Positions 1-8,919 of a DNA stretch of 64,000 nucleotides are shown here, piece by piece. The position numbers and the translations under genes were made by a program. Source of the stretch: an uncultured Corynebacterium sp. (GTDB lineage Bacteria > Actinomycetota > Actinomycetes > Mycobacteriales > Mycobacteriaceae); NCBI GenBank assembly GCA_943914355.1, contig CALUBS010000002.1, positions 1-64,000 on the forward strand. The letters are read 5' to 3'. The stretch's first letter is position 1. Every line of letters starts with the position of its first letter. The notes under the pieces are model-generated. The model was given only the letters and a program-made list of their open reading frames with translations. It did not search any database and was not told where the DNA came from.

Positions 1-203
1 CTTGAACCCCTCATCACCTAGAATTAAACCAGTCCAACTTTCGGGGGCCAGTTCAAGTGTCCTCTCTGTGGGCTTTTGTGCTGTCTAGGGACAATGGGGA
101 AGCGGTGGCTGCTGGCCTATGGTGCAGTGTGGGGAACCGGTGGCAGTGTGGGTAAGATGGAAAAGAAATAAAATCAGCCCGCGCAAAAGGAGACGATGAA
201 GGC
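1..203. other. Intergenic region upstream of pyrH
   Basis: No convincing gene is seen here. In related genomes rpsB and tsf lie upstream of pyrH, so this is probably the tsf-pyrH spacer. A TAAGAT hexamer at 153-158 could be the -10 element of a pyrH promoter, giving a leader of about 40 bases. An AAAAGGAG ribosome binding site lies at 185-192. Confidence 0.5.
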
Positions 204-932
204 GTGACTTCTGCAGACGAAAAGCGAACCGGATACAAACGAGTAATGCTGAAACTCGGCGGCGAAATGTTTGGCGGAGGCAAAGTCGGAATTGACCCGG
301 ACGTTGTCGAAAATGTAGCTCGCCAAATCGCTGAAGTAGCTGAGCAGGGGATCGAAATCGCCGTGGTGATCGGCGGCGGCAACTTCTTCCGCGGAGCAGA
401 GCTCTCCCAGCGCGGCATGGACCGCGCCCGCTCTGACTACATGGGAATGCTGGGCACAGTTATGAACTCGTTGGCCCTGCAGGACTTCTTGAAGCAAAAG
501 GGCGTTGATTGCCGCGTGCAAACCTCTATCAACATGGCGCAAATCGCCGAGCCGTACCTGCCACTGCGCGCTGACCGCCACCTGGAGAAGGGCCGCGTCG
601 TTATCTTCGGTGCCGGCATGGGCATGCCGTACTTTTCCACGGATACCACCGCCGCGCAGCGCGCCCTGGAAATCGGCGCCGATGTCCTCTTCCTGGCCAA
701 GGGTGTTGATGGCGTGTACTCCGACGACCCACGCACGAACCCCGATGCAGAGCTCTACACCCGAATCACTCCGCGCGAGGTCATTGAAAAGGGTCTCAAG
801 GTTGCCGATGCAACCGCCTTTAGCCTGTGCATGGACAATGACATGCCGATCTTGGTCTTCAACCTCCTAGAAGAGGGAAATATCGCCCGCGCGGCCAGCG
901 GCCAGGTTATCGGCACGCTGGTGCAGTCCTAA
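204..932 (+). CDS. pyrH: UMP kinase PyrH
   Basis: Phosphorylates UMP to UDP with ATP in the cytoplasm, feeding UTP and CTP synthesis. The 242-residue protein belongs to the amino-acid kinase fold and shows the bacterial UMP kinase motifs: KLGGEMFGG near the N-terminus, GGGNFFRG, and the [13 protein letters not shown] nucleotide-binding loop. Length is normal for the family. It starts at GTG, 11 bases after AAAGGAG. It is followed after 70 bases by frr, the usual pyrH-frr-cdsA order of Actinobacteria. UTP feedback and GTP activation are known for the family but are not visible in the sequence. Confidence 0.96.
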   Translation: MTSADEKRTGYKRVMLKLGGEMFGGGKVGIDPDVVENVARQIAEVAEQGIEIAVVIGGGNFFRGAELSQRGMDRARSDYMGMLGTVMNSLALQDFLKQKGVDCRVQTSINMAQIAEPYLPLRADRHLEKGRVVIFGAGMGMPYFSTDTTAAQRALEIGADVLFLAKGVDGVYSDDPRTNPDAELYTRITPREVIEKGLKVADATAFSLCMDNDMPILVFNLLEEGNIARAASGQVIGTLVQS

Positions 933-1002
933 TTCTAAAACGACACAGAACCTGCTACCTTTTATACAGCTACCCCTCAACGTTGAAGGATGATTCAGCC
1001 TC

Positions 1003-1560
1003 ATGATCGATGACATTCAGCTCGAAGCCGAAGAGCACATGACCGCTTCCGTCGAGCACACCCGCGAGCAGCTGGTGACCATTCGTACCGGACGCGCGAA
1101 CCCGGCGATGTTCAACGGGCTCATCGCGGAGTACTACGGTGCGCCGACGCCGATTACTCAGATGGCTACCATCTCTGTCCCAGAGCCGCGCATGTTGCTC
1201 ATCAAGCCATACGAGCAGTCCATGATCCAAGAGATTGAAAACTCCATCCGCAACTCGGATTTGGGCGTTAACCCCACCAACGACGGTCACGTACTGCGTG
1301 TGACCGTTCCCCAGCTGACCGAGGAACGCCGTAAGGAAATGGTCAAGCTGGCTAAGAGCAAGGGCGAGGACGGCAAGATTGCCATCCGCAATATTCGCCG
1401 CAAAGCCATGGAACAGCTGAAGAAGCTCCAAAAGGATGGCGAAGAGGGCGAGGATGAGGTCCTTGCCGCAGAGAAGGAAATGGAAAAGATTACCGCTGGC
1501 TACGTCGAGCAGATTGACAAGCTAGTGGAAAACAAGGAATCCGAATTGATGGAGGTCTAG
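1003..1560 (+). CDS. frr: Ribosome recycling factor
   Basis: Together with EF-G, splits post-termination 70S ribosomes so that subunits can be reused. The 185-residue protein is full length and has the family's three-helix bundle: a basic N-terminal helix containing [10 protein letters not shown], the central [15 protein letters not shown] segment, and a long charged C-terminal helix. An AAGGATG sequence about a dozen bases upstream is a plausible ribosome binding site. It lies between pyrH and a GC-rich terminator hairpin, so it is probably cotranscribed with pyrH. Confidence 0.96.
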   Translation: MIDDIQLEAEEHMTASVEHTREQLVTIRTGRANPAMFNGLIAEYYGAPTPITQMATISVPEPRMLLIKPYEQSMIQEIENSIRNSDLGVNPTNDGHVLRVTVPQLTEERRKEMVKLAKSKGEDGKIAIRNIRRKAMEQLKKLQKDGEEGEDEVLAAEKEMEKITAGYVEQIDKLVENKESELMEV

Positions 1561-1572
1561 GACTTTTCCTCT

Positions 1573-1605
1573 GCCGCCGCGCCCAATCGGCCGGCGGCGC
1601 TTTTC
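1573..1605 (+). terminator. Intrinsic terminator after frr
   Basis: GCCGCCG (1573-1579) pairs with CGGCGGC (1592-1598) and is followed by CGC and a TTTT run. It lies 12 bases after the frr stop, so it should end the pyrH-frr transcript. cdsA would then need its own promoter; TAGTAT at 1612-1617 is a candidate -10. Confidence 0.75.
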
Positions 1606-1683
1606 TATACGTAGTATTTTTGTATAGGAAATAGACAAGCCCCGCGACGCGCATACAACGCCAAGTGAAAGGAGCCGGTCACG

Positions 1684-2562
1684 GTGAGTGACGCCTTGAA
1701 CCGCCGATTGCCGCAGCCGAAAAATGGTCCCGGCCGTGACTTGCCGGCGGCTATTGGAGTAGGCGTGGGGCTCGGCGCCCTCGTCGTCCTCGCCGTCTGG
1801 GCTGGCCCCTTGGCTTGGTATGCGGTGGTAGCCGTCGCGGTCGGCGGGGCCATGTGGGAAGTTCTTACCCGTTTGCGGGAGAACTCGTACTATATCCCGC
1901 GCACCCTGTTAATCATTTTGGGCCAAGCCATGGTGTGGATTTCCTGGCCGCTTGGCGCGCCCGGCCTCGTGGCCGTATATGTCACAGCAGTACTCATTTT
2001 GATGTTCGGCAGGCTTTTTCATAACGGTCGGCATCGCCCACCCATTAATTACCTGCGGGACATGTCCGTCGGTATCTTCGTGCTGACGTGGATTCCGCTT
2101 TTCGCGACCTTTGCAGCCATGCTGTCGCTGATTTCTTCCCCAGTGGCCAGTGGCGCCGCTTCTATCGTGGTCTTTATGTTGTGCGTGGTCGCCTCTGATA
2201 CGGGTGGCTATATCGTTGGTGTGATGTTCGGCTCGCACCCCATGGCACCGGCCGTGAGTCCGAAGAAATCCTGGGAGGGCTTTTGCGGCTCCATTGCCTT
2301 CGGCGTCATCGTTGGGGCGCTTTCCGTCCACTTCCTCTTGCACCACGCGGCGTGGGTAGGTGCCTTGATGGGCCTTGGCCTTGTTATTTGCGCCTCGCTG
2401 GGTGACTTGGTGGAATCGCAATTTAAACGAGAGCTGGGAATTAAGGACATGTCCCACATTCTCCCTGGGCACGGCGGCCTTATGGACCGCCTTGATGGCA
2501 TGCTGCCCTCTGCCATGGTTACTTGGGTGGCCATTAGTTTTATGGCAAACCTTGCGGTCTAA
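1684..2562 (+). CDS. cdsA: Phosphatidate cytidylyltransferase (CDP-diglyceride synthase)
   Basis: Makes CDP-diacylglycerol from phosphatidic acid and CTP, the precursor of phosphatidylglycerol, cardiolipin and phosphatidylinositol in the membrane. The 292-residue protein is strongly hydrophobic with about seven or eight membrane segments. Its C-terminal part carries the CdsA signature with S-x-x-KR, KD and PGHGGLMDR, whose acidic residues bind metal and CTP. It starts at GTG just after AAAGGAGCC. It connects functionally to pgsA at 53.8 kb, which uses its product. Confidence 0.95.
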   Translation: MSDALNRRLPQPKNGPGRDLPAAIGVGVGLGALVVLAVWAGPLAWYAVVAVAVGGAMWEVLTRLRENSYYIPRTLLIILGQAMVWISWPLGAPGLVAVYVTAVLILMFGRLFHNGRHRPPINYLRDMSVGIFVLTWIPLFATFAAMLSLISSPVASGAASIVVFMLCVVASDTGGYIVGVMFGSHPMAPAVSPKKSWEGFCGSIAFGVIVGALSVHFLLHHAAWVGALMGLGLVICASLGDLVESQFKRELGIKDMSHILPGHGGLMDRLDGMLPSAMVTWVAISFMANLAV

Positions 2563-2671
2563 TCCGAGCTGAAACCACCGCGTGTCAAAGGGGGCTGAAT
2601 ATAAAACCGCCACTTCCCACTGCATTGCTGGAATAACGTTCCGAGGCAGGAGAAAGCGGCGGTAGGGCTAT

Positions 2672-3073
2672 TTAGCCTTGGGCCTGCTTGCGCAATTGGC
2701 GGCGCAATTCCAGCATGCGCCACACACCTACAAGCGCCATGATGAGCGCGCCGCCGATGGTGAACATCAAGTAGGCAATGCCCGCTGGGAACTGACCCGA
2801 CCAGCCGAGGAAGTTCATTGGAACTTCTTGCTGGTTTTGCAGAATGAAGATGATCAATACGATCAGCAAGAGGAAGCCCACGATGAGCGCTGCCCAAGTG
2901 CTAGCGGCGAATGAGCCTTGGGCTTTTTGTGGGGCGGCAGCAGGCTCAGTGGTGCCGGTGTCGGTGGAGACTTCCTTGCTTCCGGTTTCGGTCAGAGCGG
3001 CATTATCTTCTGCCGCGGTGGCCTTATCATCGGAGGTGGAAAAGTCATCTTCAGGGTATTTCGGATTGGTCAT
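2672..3073 (-). CDS. LapA-domain (DUF1049) small membrane protein
   Basis: A 133-residue protein of unknown exact function. The first 60 residues are acidic, disordered-looking and rich in Ser, Thr and Ala. Two hydrophobic segments follow (roughly residues 59-80 and 96-117), joined by a short loop with QNQQEVPMNF, and a basic tail ELRRQLRKQ ends the protein. This arrangement matches the LapA/DUF1049 family, linked in some bacteria to envelope assembly. I chose the start at MTNPKYPED because upstream residues look non-coding; the ribosome binding site is weak. It converges with cdsA. Confidence 0.75.
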   Translation of the reverse strand: MTNPKYPEDDFSTSDDKATAAEDNAALTETGSKEVSTDTGTTEPAAAPQKAQGSFAASTWAALIVGFLLLIVLIIFILQNQQEVPMNFLGWSGQFPAGIAYLMFTIGGALIMALVGVWRMLELRRQLRKQAQG

Positions 3074-3177
3074 ATGTCCATTATTTCTGTAAACCCTTCC
3101 AAAATTCCACTTGGCTATAAAATGAGGCATTCCCAATTGGAAAAGTTCCGGTAAACCGTGGAAAGATGGGCATCATT

Positions 3178-4290
3178 ATGGCTCAACCAGTAAAACTTAA
3201 CTTCTCCGCGCCGCGGCGCGGACTGCCACCTAAGCACTTTGCGGATCTCTCTGAAAGCGAGCGCATTGATAAGCTCGCAGAAATCGGCCTACCTAAATTC
3301 CGCGCTAAGCAAATAGCTAAGCACTACTACGAGCATCTCACGGACGATGTCGAAGAGATGACGGATATCCCCGTCGGCAAGCGCGAGGAGGTCAAAGACG
3401 CCTTCTTCCCTGAGCTCATGAAGCCTATTCGTACGACTTCTACGGATGATGGGGAGACCACTAAGTCCTTGTGGCGCTTGCACGATGGCACCCTTTTGGA
3501 GTCTGTCTTGATGCGGTACCCCGGCCGCGCTACCTTGTGCATTTCTTCTCAGGCTGGCTGCGGAATGGCCTGCCCGTTTTGCGCCACCGGCCAGGGCGGG
3601 CTAGACCGCAACCTTTCTACCGGCGAAATCGTCGAACAGTTCCGCCATGCCGCCGCGGCGATGGCGGCCGAAGGCGGACGCTTATCCAATGTTGTCTTCA
3701 TGGGTATGGGCGAGCCGCTGGCAAACTACAAGCGCGTGGTTCAGGCGGTGCGCCAGATTACCGGCCAAGATGGGACGGGCTTTGGGCTCTCGCAGCGCAA
3801 TGTGACCGTATCCACTGTGGGTCTGGCACCTGCCATTCGCAAGCTCGCGGACGAAGACCTTGCCTGCACGCTTGCAGTGTCGCTGCACACTCCGGATGAT
3901 GAGCTGCGCGATAACTTGGTGCCGGTCAATAATCGTTGGTCCGTTGATGAAGTCCTCGATGCCGCACGGTACTACGCCGATAAATCCGCCCGCCGTGTAT
4001 CTATCGAGTACGCCCTCATCCGGGATAAGAACGATCAGGATTTCCGCGCCGATATGCTGGGCCGGAAGTTGCACCAGAAACTTGGCTCCAAGGTGCACGT
4101 CAACGTGATCCCGCTTAACCCGACACCGGGTTCGGAGTGGGACGCAGCTCCCAAGGCACGCCTCGATGAATTCGTGCGCCGCGTCCAGGCGCAAGGAGTG
4201 CCGTGCACTGTGCGCGATACTAAGGGCGATGAAATCGCTGCAGCCTGTGGCCAGCTTGCCGCCGATGAGCGAGAAGACATGTCGGCCTAA
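3178..4290 (+). CDS. rlmN: Dual-specificity 23S rRNA/tRNA adenine-C2 methyltransferase RlmN
   Basis: Radical-SAM enzyme that methylates C2 of A2503 in 23S rRNA and A37 in some tRNAs. With the chosen start it has 370 residues. The CxxxCxxC cluster is Cys128, Cys132 and Cys135 (GCGMACPFC). Motifs [13 protein letters not shown] and SVSLHTPDD are typical. The cysteines near the C-terminus ([20 protein letters not shown]) fit the methyl-carrier and resolving region. An ATG at 3166 is also in frame, but GGAAAG directly abuts it and suits ATG 3178 better. Confidence 0.95.
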   Translation: MAQPVKLNFSAPRRGLPPKHFADLSESERIDKLAEIGLPKFRAKQIAKHYYEHLTDDVEEMTDIPVGKREEVKDAFFPELMKPIRTTSTDDGETTKSLWRLHDGTLLESVLMRYPGRATLCISSQAGCGMACPFCATGQGGLDRNLSTGEIVEQFRHAAAAMAAEGGRLSNVVFMGMGEPLANYKRVVQAVRQITGQDGTGFGLSQRNVTVSTVGLAPAIRKLADEDLACTLAVSLHTPDDELRDNLVPVNNRWSVDEVLDAARYYADKSARRVSIEYALIRDKNDQDFRADMLGRKLHQKLGSKVHVNVIPLNPTPGSEWDAAPKARLDEFVRRVQAQGVPCTVRDTKGDEIAAACGQLAADEREDMSA

Positions 4291-4312
4291 GCCAGAACCG
4301 GCAGGTCGCCAC

Positions 4313-4354
4313 AGCCACTTAGGCATAGTCTGAAAAGTGCCTAGGTGGCTTTGT
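4313..4354 (+). terminator. Terminator after rlmN
   Basis: AGCCACTTAGGCA (4313-4325) pairs with TGCCTAGGTGGCT (4338-4350) with one wobble pair and a 12-base loop, followed by TTGTCTTT. It lies about 20 bases after the rlmN stop. Confidence 0.8.
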
Positions 4355-4416
4355 CTTTAGTATTTGCGGATGTTGGCGTATGCGGGGCAGCACAACTACA
4401 CGCCCGGCAAAACCAC

Positions 4417-4464
4417 AAAACCGCCGGGCCTCCTCGCAATGAGGAAGACCCGGCGGTTTTCGTA
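4417..4464. terminator. Bidirectional terminator between rlmN and the DUF2631 gene
   Basis: A perfect 12-base stem, AAAACCGCCGGG (4417-4428) with CCCGGCGGTTTT (4449-4460), encloses a CCTC/GAGG inner stem. The T-run on the plus strand and the A-run (T on the minus strand) make it work for both converging transcripts. Confidence 0.85.
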
Positions 4465-4471
4465 GCTAGGA

Positions 4472-4930
4472 TTACAGCGCGTGCTTGCCGGTGCTTACCT
4501 CGGCAGCGTCAGACGCAGAGTCAACACGCAGGTGGGATACGCGGGAAGGCTCGATATTCAACGCGCGCAGCTGGGAGTCGGTCAACTCGGTGTAGGCACC
4601 GGAAACGGTCTTCTGGTCATAAATCCAGTCACGTTGTTGGTGGTCGGCCGGCTTATTATTAGAGGTGATGGTGCGCACCTGGTTGAGCTTTGGCTCGAAG
4701 GTGAAGATGAGCAGGCCCACAACCAGAAGGACGGTCAGGGTAACCAGCCAGACGGTCTCCACGTGGCCCTTGTGATTACCAAAGTTGAAACCAATCATGA
4801 AAATCACGGAGATCCAACCCGCGATTTGCACACCAGAGCGGCTGATGCGGGACCAACCGAAGCCTGCGGATGGAACATCTTCGGTAGAAACACCGTCATA
4901 AACCTGCGGTACCGGCTTGTGGGAAGACAC
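4472..4930 (-). CDS. DUF2631 family membrane protein
   Basis: Function unknown. The 152-residue protein has a cytoplasmic-looking N-terminal stretch with GFGWSRISRSG, two membrane segments (about residues 36-50 and 60-78), and a soluble C-terminal part with LRALNIEPSRVSHLRVDS. This matches DUF2631 proteins found beside dxr in Corynebacterium and Mycobacterium. An in-frame ATG lies 30 bases upstream, but GTG at 4930 follows AAGGAG with ideal spacing and is preferred. It is transcribed away from dxr. Confidence 0.8.
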   Translation of the reverse strand: MSSHKPVPQVYDGVSTEDVPSAGFGWSRISRSGVQIAGWISVIFMIGFNFGNHKGHVETVWLVTLTVLLVVGLLIFTFEPKLNQVRTITSNNKPADHQQRDWIYDQKTVSGAYTELTDSQLRALNIEPSRVSHLRVDSASDAAEVSTGKHAL

Positions 4931-5087
4931 TTGCTCTCCTTCGCTATCGCGTGTGTCCATTTATCGAGGGGCACACCAATGCCATTTGACTGCCTACTAT
5001 TTTAAAACATCGTGGCTGCAAAGGCGATTAAACACCCCCGCCTTCTTGCCCGGCTCCACCCCATAGCAGGGCTACATAAATGACCGC

Positions 5088-5100
5088 TAGGGTAGAGGGG
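5088..5100 (+). promoter_or_regulatory. Leaderless promoter of dxr
   Basis: TAGGGT at 5088-5093 is a -10 hexamer ending six bases before the GTG start of dxr. Its expected start point is the start codon itself. There is no Shine-Dalgarno sequence, so a leaderless mRNA is likely. Confidence 0.6.
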
Positions 5101-6260
5101 TGACTACTCAGCGAATACTTATTCTCGGCTCCACCGGCTCTATTGGCACGCAAGCATTAGAAGTAATTGCGGATAATCCCGATAAGTTTGAGGTCGTGGG
5201 CATTGCTGCGGGCGGTTCTCACCCGCAGCAGATCATTGAGCAGGCCCGCGCCTTCCACCTTTCGTTTGACCACATTGCCGTGGCCCAACCTGCGGCGGCT
5301 GCGGAGGTTTCTGCGGCTTTAGGCGGCACAGTACTTTCTGGCGATGGTGCAGCCGAAGAGCTGGTGCGCTCGGTTTCTGCCGATACCGTGCTCAACGCCC
5401 TAGTGGGCTCCCTCGGGCTCAAAGCCACCCTGGCAACGGTGGACATGGGCGAGTACCTCGCACTAGCGAATAAGGAGTCCTTGGTTGCCGGCGGAACTTT
5501 GGTCACGAAATCCGCGCGGCCAGGCCAAATCATCCCCGTGGATTCGGAGCACTCTGCGATGGCACAATGCCTGCGCGCGGGCGAAGAAGGCGAGCTGGCC
5601 AAGCTCGTTCTCACAGCCTCGGGCGGCCCCTTTCGCGGTCAGACGCGTGAGCACATGTGGGACGTTACCCCGCAGCAAGCCGCCAAGCACCCCACGTGGT
5701 CCATGGGGCAGATGAATACGCTGAATTCCGCCACCTTGATCAACAAGGGGCTCGAGCTCATCGAGGCGACTCTGCTTTTTGATCTTGAGCCAGAGCGCAT
5801 CGATGTCACCGTTCACCCGCAGTCGGTCATTCACTCGATGGCCACCTTTAAAGACGGCTGCACTATCGCCCAGGCTTCTCCGCCATCGATGAAGCTGCCC
5901 ATCTCCCTGGCCTTGAATTGGCCCCAGCGTGTACCGGGGGCGCAGCCGGCCCTCGATTTTTCCCAGGCGCATACGTGGCATTTTGAGCCGCTTGATGATG
6001 CCGCCTTTCCCGCCGTATCCCTTGCCCGCGAGGCTGCGGCGAAGGGGACGGGAGTGATTTATAACGCTGCCAATGAAGAGGCCGCGGCGGCCTTTTTGGC
6101 CGGGCGTATCCACTTCCCAGAGATTGTTGATGTTGTAGGCGAAATCCTCGGGGAATCTTCCCAGTTTGCTGGTGTAGTCTCTACCCTCGATGAAATCCTC
6201 GCCGTAGAAGGTGAGGCTCGCAGGCGTGCGAATGCGCGCATTGACCGTTTAGCTGACTAG
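5100..6260 (+). CDS. dxr: 1-deoxy-D-xylulose 5-phosphate reductoisomerase
   Basis: Second step of the MEP isoprenoid pathway: converts DXP to MEP with NADPH and a divalent metal. The 386-residue protein starts with the nucleotide-binding loop [10 protein letters not shown]. It contains the metal and substrate sites in [11 protein letters not shown] and the flexible SGGPFRG loop; HPQSVIHSM and the SPPSMKLPI segment are also characteristic. The GTG start coincides with a predicted leaderless transcription start. rip1 follows after 13 bases and ispG of the same pathway lies 1.4 kb downstream. Confidence 0.96.
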   Translation: MTTQRILILGSTGSIGTQALEVIADNPDKFEVVGIAAGGSHPQQIIEQARAFHLSFDHIAVAQPAAAAEVSAALGGTVLSGDGAAEELVRSVSADTVLNALVGSLGLKATLATVDMGEYLALANKESLVAGGTLVTKSARPGQIIPVDSEHSAMAQCLRAGEEGELAKLVLTASGGPFRGQTREHMWDVTPQQAAKHPTWSMGQMNTLNSATLINKGLELIEATLLFDLEPERIDVTVHPQSVIHSMATFKDGCTIAQASPPSMKLPISLALNWPQRVPGAQPALDFSQAHTWHFEPLDDAAFPAVSLAREAAAKGTGVIYNAANEEAAAAFLAGRIHFPEIVDVVGEILGESSQFAGVVSTLDEILAVEGEARRRANARIDRLAD

Positions 6261-6273
6261 AAAGCTTTCTTTA

Positions 6274-7482
6274 ATGGCAAATTTGCTGGGCATTGTGTTG
6301 TTCGCCCTTGGCATTGGGCTGACCGTGGCGCTCCATGAGGCAGGGCATATGTTTACGGCCCGCGCCTTTGGCATGCGGGTGCGGCGGTATTTTATCGGCT
6401 TTGGCCCGCGCATTTTCTCCTTCCGTAAGGGGCATACCGAATACGGTCTCGCCGCGTTTCCGATGGGTGGATTTTGCGATATCGCCGGGATGACCGCGCA
6501 GGATGAATTCCTTACGGAGGAAGAAAAGCCCTATGCGATGTATAAAAAGCCATGGTGGCAGCGCATCATCGTCCTTGCAGGCGGTATTGGGGTCAACCTG
6601 ATCCTCGGTTTTGTCATCTTGTATTTCGTGGCGATGACGGCTGGGCTACCCAATCCCGATGCCGATGTGCGCCCGCGGGTGGGGGAAGTAACCTGCACCG
6701 CTGACCAAAAAGAAAACCAGGAGCTGGAATCGTGCACTGGCAACGGGCCCGCTGGTAAGGCCGGTGTCCATGAAGGCGATATCATTCTCGCGCTCGATGG
6801 CCAGCACCTGGATTCCTTTACGCAATTGCGCGATGAGGTAATGCAACGTCCCGGCGAAACCGTGACGCTTACCGTAGAGCGCGACGGCGCGGAAAAAGAC
6901 TTCTCCATCGAATTGGAAACGGTCAAGCGCCTAAACCAACAGGGTGAATTGGTGGATGCCGGATCGATCGGGCTGAGCAATGAGGTCCTCGACATCGTCG
7001 AGAAATATTCAGCAACGCAGGCGGTTCCTGCAACGTGGCATTTCACCACTTATTCGCTCGAGGCCACGGTGGAGGGAATCAAACAATTCCCCGCTAAGGT
7101 ACCTGGCGTGGTGGCCTCCATCTTTGGTCACGAGAGGGATGTGAACGGGCCGATGTCCGTAGTCGGTGCGTCGCGGGTTGGTGGCGAACTCGTGGAGCGT
7201 TCCCTGTGGGCATCGTTCTTCATGATGCTGGCGACGCTGAATTTCTTCCTCGCTATTTTTAACCTTATTCCGCTGCCGCCCTTTGACGGCGGACATATCG
7301 CGGTCATCTTGTATGAGAAAATCCGCGATGGCATTCGCAAACTGATGGGCAAGCAGCCGCTGGGTCCGGCCGATTACACCAGGCTTATGCCCATCACCTA
7401 TGTCATGGCGGCCCTACTTATGGCGCTGGGCGTAGTGATCATCATCGCGGATGTGGTTAATCCGATCAGACTATTTGGCTAG
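6274..7482 (+). CDS. rip1: Site-2 protease Rip1/RseP-type zinc metalloprotease (M50)
   Basis: Intramembrane zinc protease that cleaves membrane-bound regulators such as anti-sigma factors; in mycobacteria Rip1 controls envelope stress and lipid genes. The 402-residue protein has the zinc-binding HEAGH at residues 21-25 in the first membrane segment and a periplasmic PDZ-like domain (about 130-215). The second active-site segment is NLIPLPPFDGGHI, where the Asp is the third metal ligand. Membrane helices lie near both ends. It sits between dxr and ispG, the order seen in M. tuberculosis. Its substrate here is not known. Confidence 0.93.
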   Translation: MANLLGIVLFALGIGLTVALHEAGHMFTARAFGMRVRRYFIGFGPRIFSFRKGHTEYGLAAFPMGGFCDIAGMTAQDEFLTEEEKPYAMYKKPWWQRIIVLAGGIGVNLILGFVILYFVAMTAGLPNPDADVRPRVGEVTCTADQKENQELESCTGNGPAGKAGVHEGDIILALDGQHLDSFTQLRDEVMQRPGETVTLTVERDGAEKDFSIELETVKRLNQQGELVDAGSIGLSNEVLDIVEKYSATQAVPATWHFTTYSLEATVEGIKQFPAKVPGVVASIFGHERDVNGPMSVVGASRVGGELVERSLWASFFMMLATLNFFLAIFNLIPLPPFDGGHIAVILYEKIRDGIRKLMGKQPLGPADYTRLMPITYVMAALLMALGVVIIIADVVNPIRLFG

Positions 7483-7660
7483 GTTCGTTAGCCGTTGTTC
7501 CCGCCGCGCGGCGTGAGTAGAGCGCCCAACGCTTAGCGCACGTGTGCAGCGCGAGCGGGCACTTTAGCGCTTAACCATCTAGTGCTAGAGTGGGGACGTT
7601 CAACACTTATTGTGCAATAACATTTAGCAACGAGCCACGAGCTAGAAATAAGGAGCATTC
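7483..7660 (+). promoter_or_regulatory. rip1-ispG spacer with probable ispG promoter
   Basis: No gene is seen. TAGAGT at 7586-7591 is a good -10 candidate with a weak -35 (TTTAGC about 17 bases upstream), predicting a 60-base leader. A strong TAAGGAG ribosome binding site lies just before the ispG ATG. Confidence 0.5.
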
Positions 7661-8824
7661 ATGTCTAGTCCTATCGGTCTAGGAATTCCTGACGGGCCTC
7701 CGCCAGTATTGCACCCGCGCCGGAAAACGCGGCAATTGCACGTAGGCCCAGTGGGCGTTGGTTCTGACTACCCAATTTCGGTGCAGTCGATGACTAATAC
7801 CAAGACCCACGACATCAATGGCACCCTGCAGCAAATCGCACAGCTTACTGCCTCTGGCTGCGATATCGTGCGCGTGGCCTGCCCTAAGCCGGTGGATGCG
7901 GAGGCTCTGCCGACCATCGCCAAGAAATCCCCGATCCCGGTCATCGCGGATATCCACTTCCAGCCCAAGTATATCTTCCAGGCCATCGATGCCGGCTGCG
8001 CGGCAATTCGCGTCAACCCTGGCAATATCCGCGAGTTTGATGGCCGAGTTAAGGAAGTGGCGAAGGCCGCGGGCGATGCGGGAATTCCCATCCGTATCGG
8101 CGTCAACGGCGGTTCGTTGGATAAGCGCCTGCTGGAAAAGTACGGCAAGGCCACCCCAGAAGCGCTCGTGGAGTCCGCTATCTGGGAGGCCGGCCTGTTT
8201 GAGGAGCACGGCTTTGGCGATATCGCCATCTCCGTCAAGCACTCTGACCCGGTCCTGATGGTGGAGGCCTACCGCCAGCTGGCTGCGCAGACCGATTACC
8301 CACTGCACTTGGGAGTAACGGAGGCTGGCCCGAAGTTCATGGGCACCATTAAGTCCTCCGTTGCTTTCGGCGCCCTTTTGGCAGAGGGCATCGGCGATAC
8401 GATTCGCGTCTCGCTGTCGGCCCCGCCTGAAGAAGAGGTCAAGGTGGGCGATCAAATTCTGCAGTCTTTCAACTTGCGCCCGCGCAAGCTGGAAATCGTG
8501 TCTTGCCCGTCGTGCGGCCGCGCGCAGGTGGACGTGTACAAGCTGGCGGAAGAAGTTACCGCCGGCCTCGAGGGCATGGAATTTCCCATCCGCGTTGCCG
8601 TCATGGGTTGCGTTGTCAACGGACCTGGTGAGGCCCGTGACGCGGACTTGGGCGTGGCGTCCGGTAACGGCAAGGGCCAAATCTTCGTCAAGGGCGAAGT
8701 GGTGCGCACCGTGCCGGAAGACAAGATCGTGGAGACCCTCATTGAAGAGGCAATGCGCATTGCAGATGAGCAAGGTCTCGAAGCCGTGGACGGCGCCAAG
8801 GCCGATGTTCGCGTGACGCAGTAA
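7661..8824 (+). CDS. ispG: 4-hydroxy-3-methylbut-2-en-1-yl diphosphate synthase IspG (GcpE)
   Basis: Iron-sulfur enzyme that converts MEcPP to HMBPP in the MEP pathway, using reduced ferredoxin or flavodoxin. The 387-residue protein has an N-terminal TIM barrel beginning with [15 protein letters not shown] and a C-terminal [4Fe-4S] domain with cysteines in SCPSCGR and [11 protein letters not shown]. Length is typical of the short bacterial form. A strong ribosome binding site precedes ATG 7661. The gene ends at a terminator, so it may be separate from the downstream penicillin-binding protein gene. Confidence 0.96.
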   Translation: MSSPIGLGIPDGPPPVLHPRRKTRQLHVGPVGVGSDYPISVQSMTNTKTHDINGTLQQIAQLTASGCDIVRVACPKPVDAEALPTIAKKSPIPVIADIHFQPKYIFQAIDAGCAAIRVNPGNIREFDGRVKEVAKAAGDAGIPIRIGVNGGSLDKRLLEKYGKATPEALVESAIWEAGLFEEHGFGDIAISVKHSDPVLMVEAYRQLAAQTDYPLHLGVTEAGPKFMGTIKSSVAFGALLAEGIGDTIRVSLSAPPEEEVKVGDQILQSFNLRPRKLEIVSCPSCGRAQVDVYKLAEEVTAGLEGMEFPIRVAVMGCVVNGPGEARDADLGVASGNGKGQIFVKGEVVRTVPEDKIVETLIEEAMRIADEQGLEAVDGAKADVRVTQ

Positions 8825-8851
8825 GCAGCTTCCTTCCACGCGGTAGTTTTT

Positions 8852-8890
8852 AAGGACTGTCCTGCACTTCGGTGTGGGGCAGTCCTTTTT
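8852..8890 (+). terminator. Terminator after ispG
   Basis: AAGGACTGTCC (8852-8862) pairs with GGGGCAGTCCTT (8876-8887), with one G-U pair, and runs into TTTTT. It ends only about 15 bases before the -10 of the next gene. Confidence 0.85.
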
Positions 8891-8904
8891 GCTGCGTGCG
8901 CTGC

Positions 8905-8919
8905 TAATGTGCCAAAGCA
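8905..8919 (+). promoter_or_regulatory. Leaderless promoter of the penicillin-binding protein gene
   Basis: TAATGT (8905-8910) lies eight bases before ATG 8919 with no Shine-Dalgarno sequence, and it follows directly on the ispG terminator. This supports initiation at or next to the ATG. Confidence 0.5.
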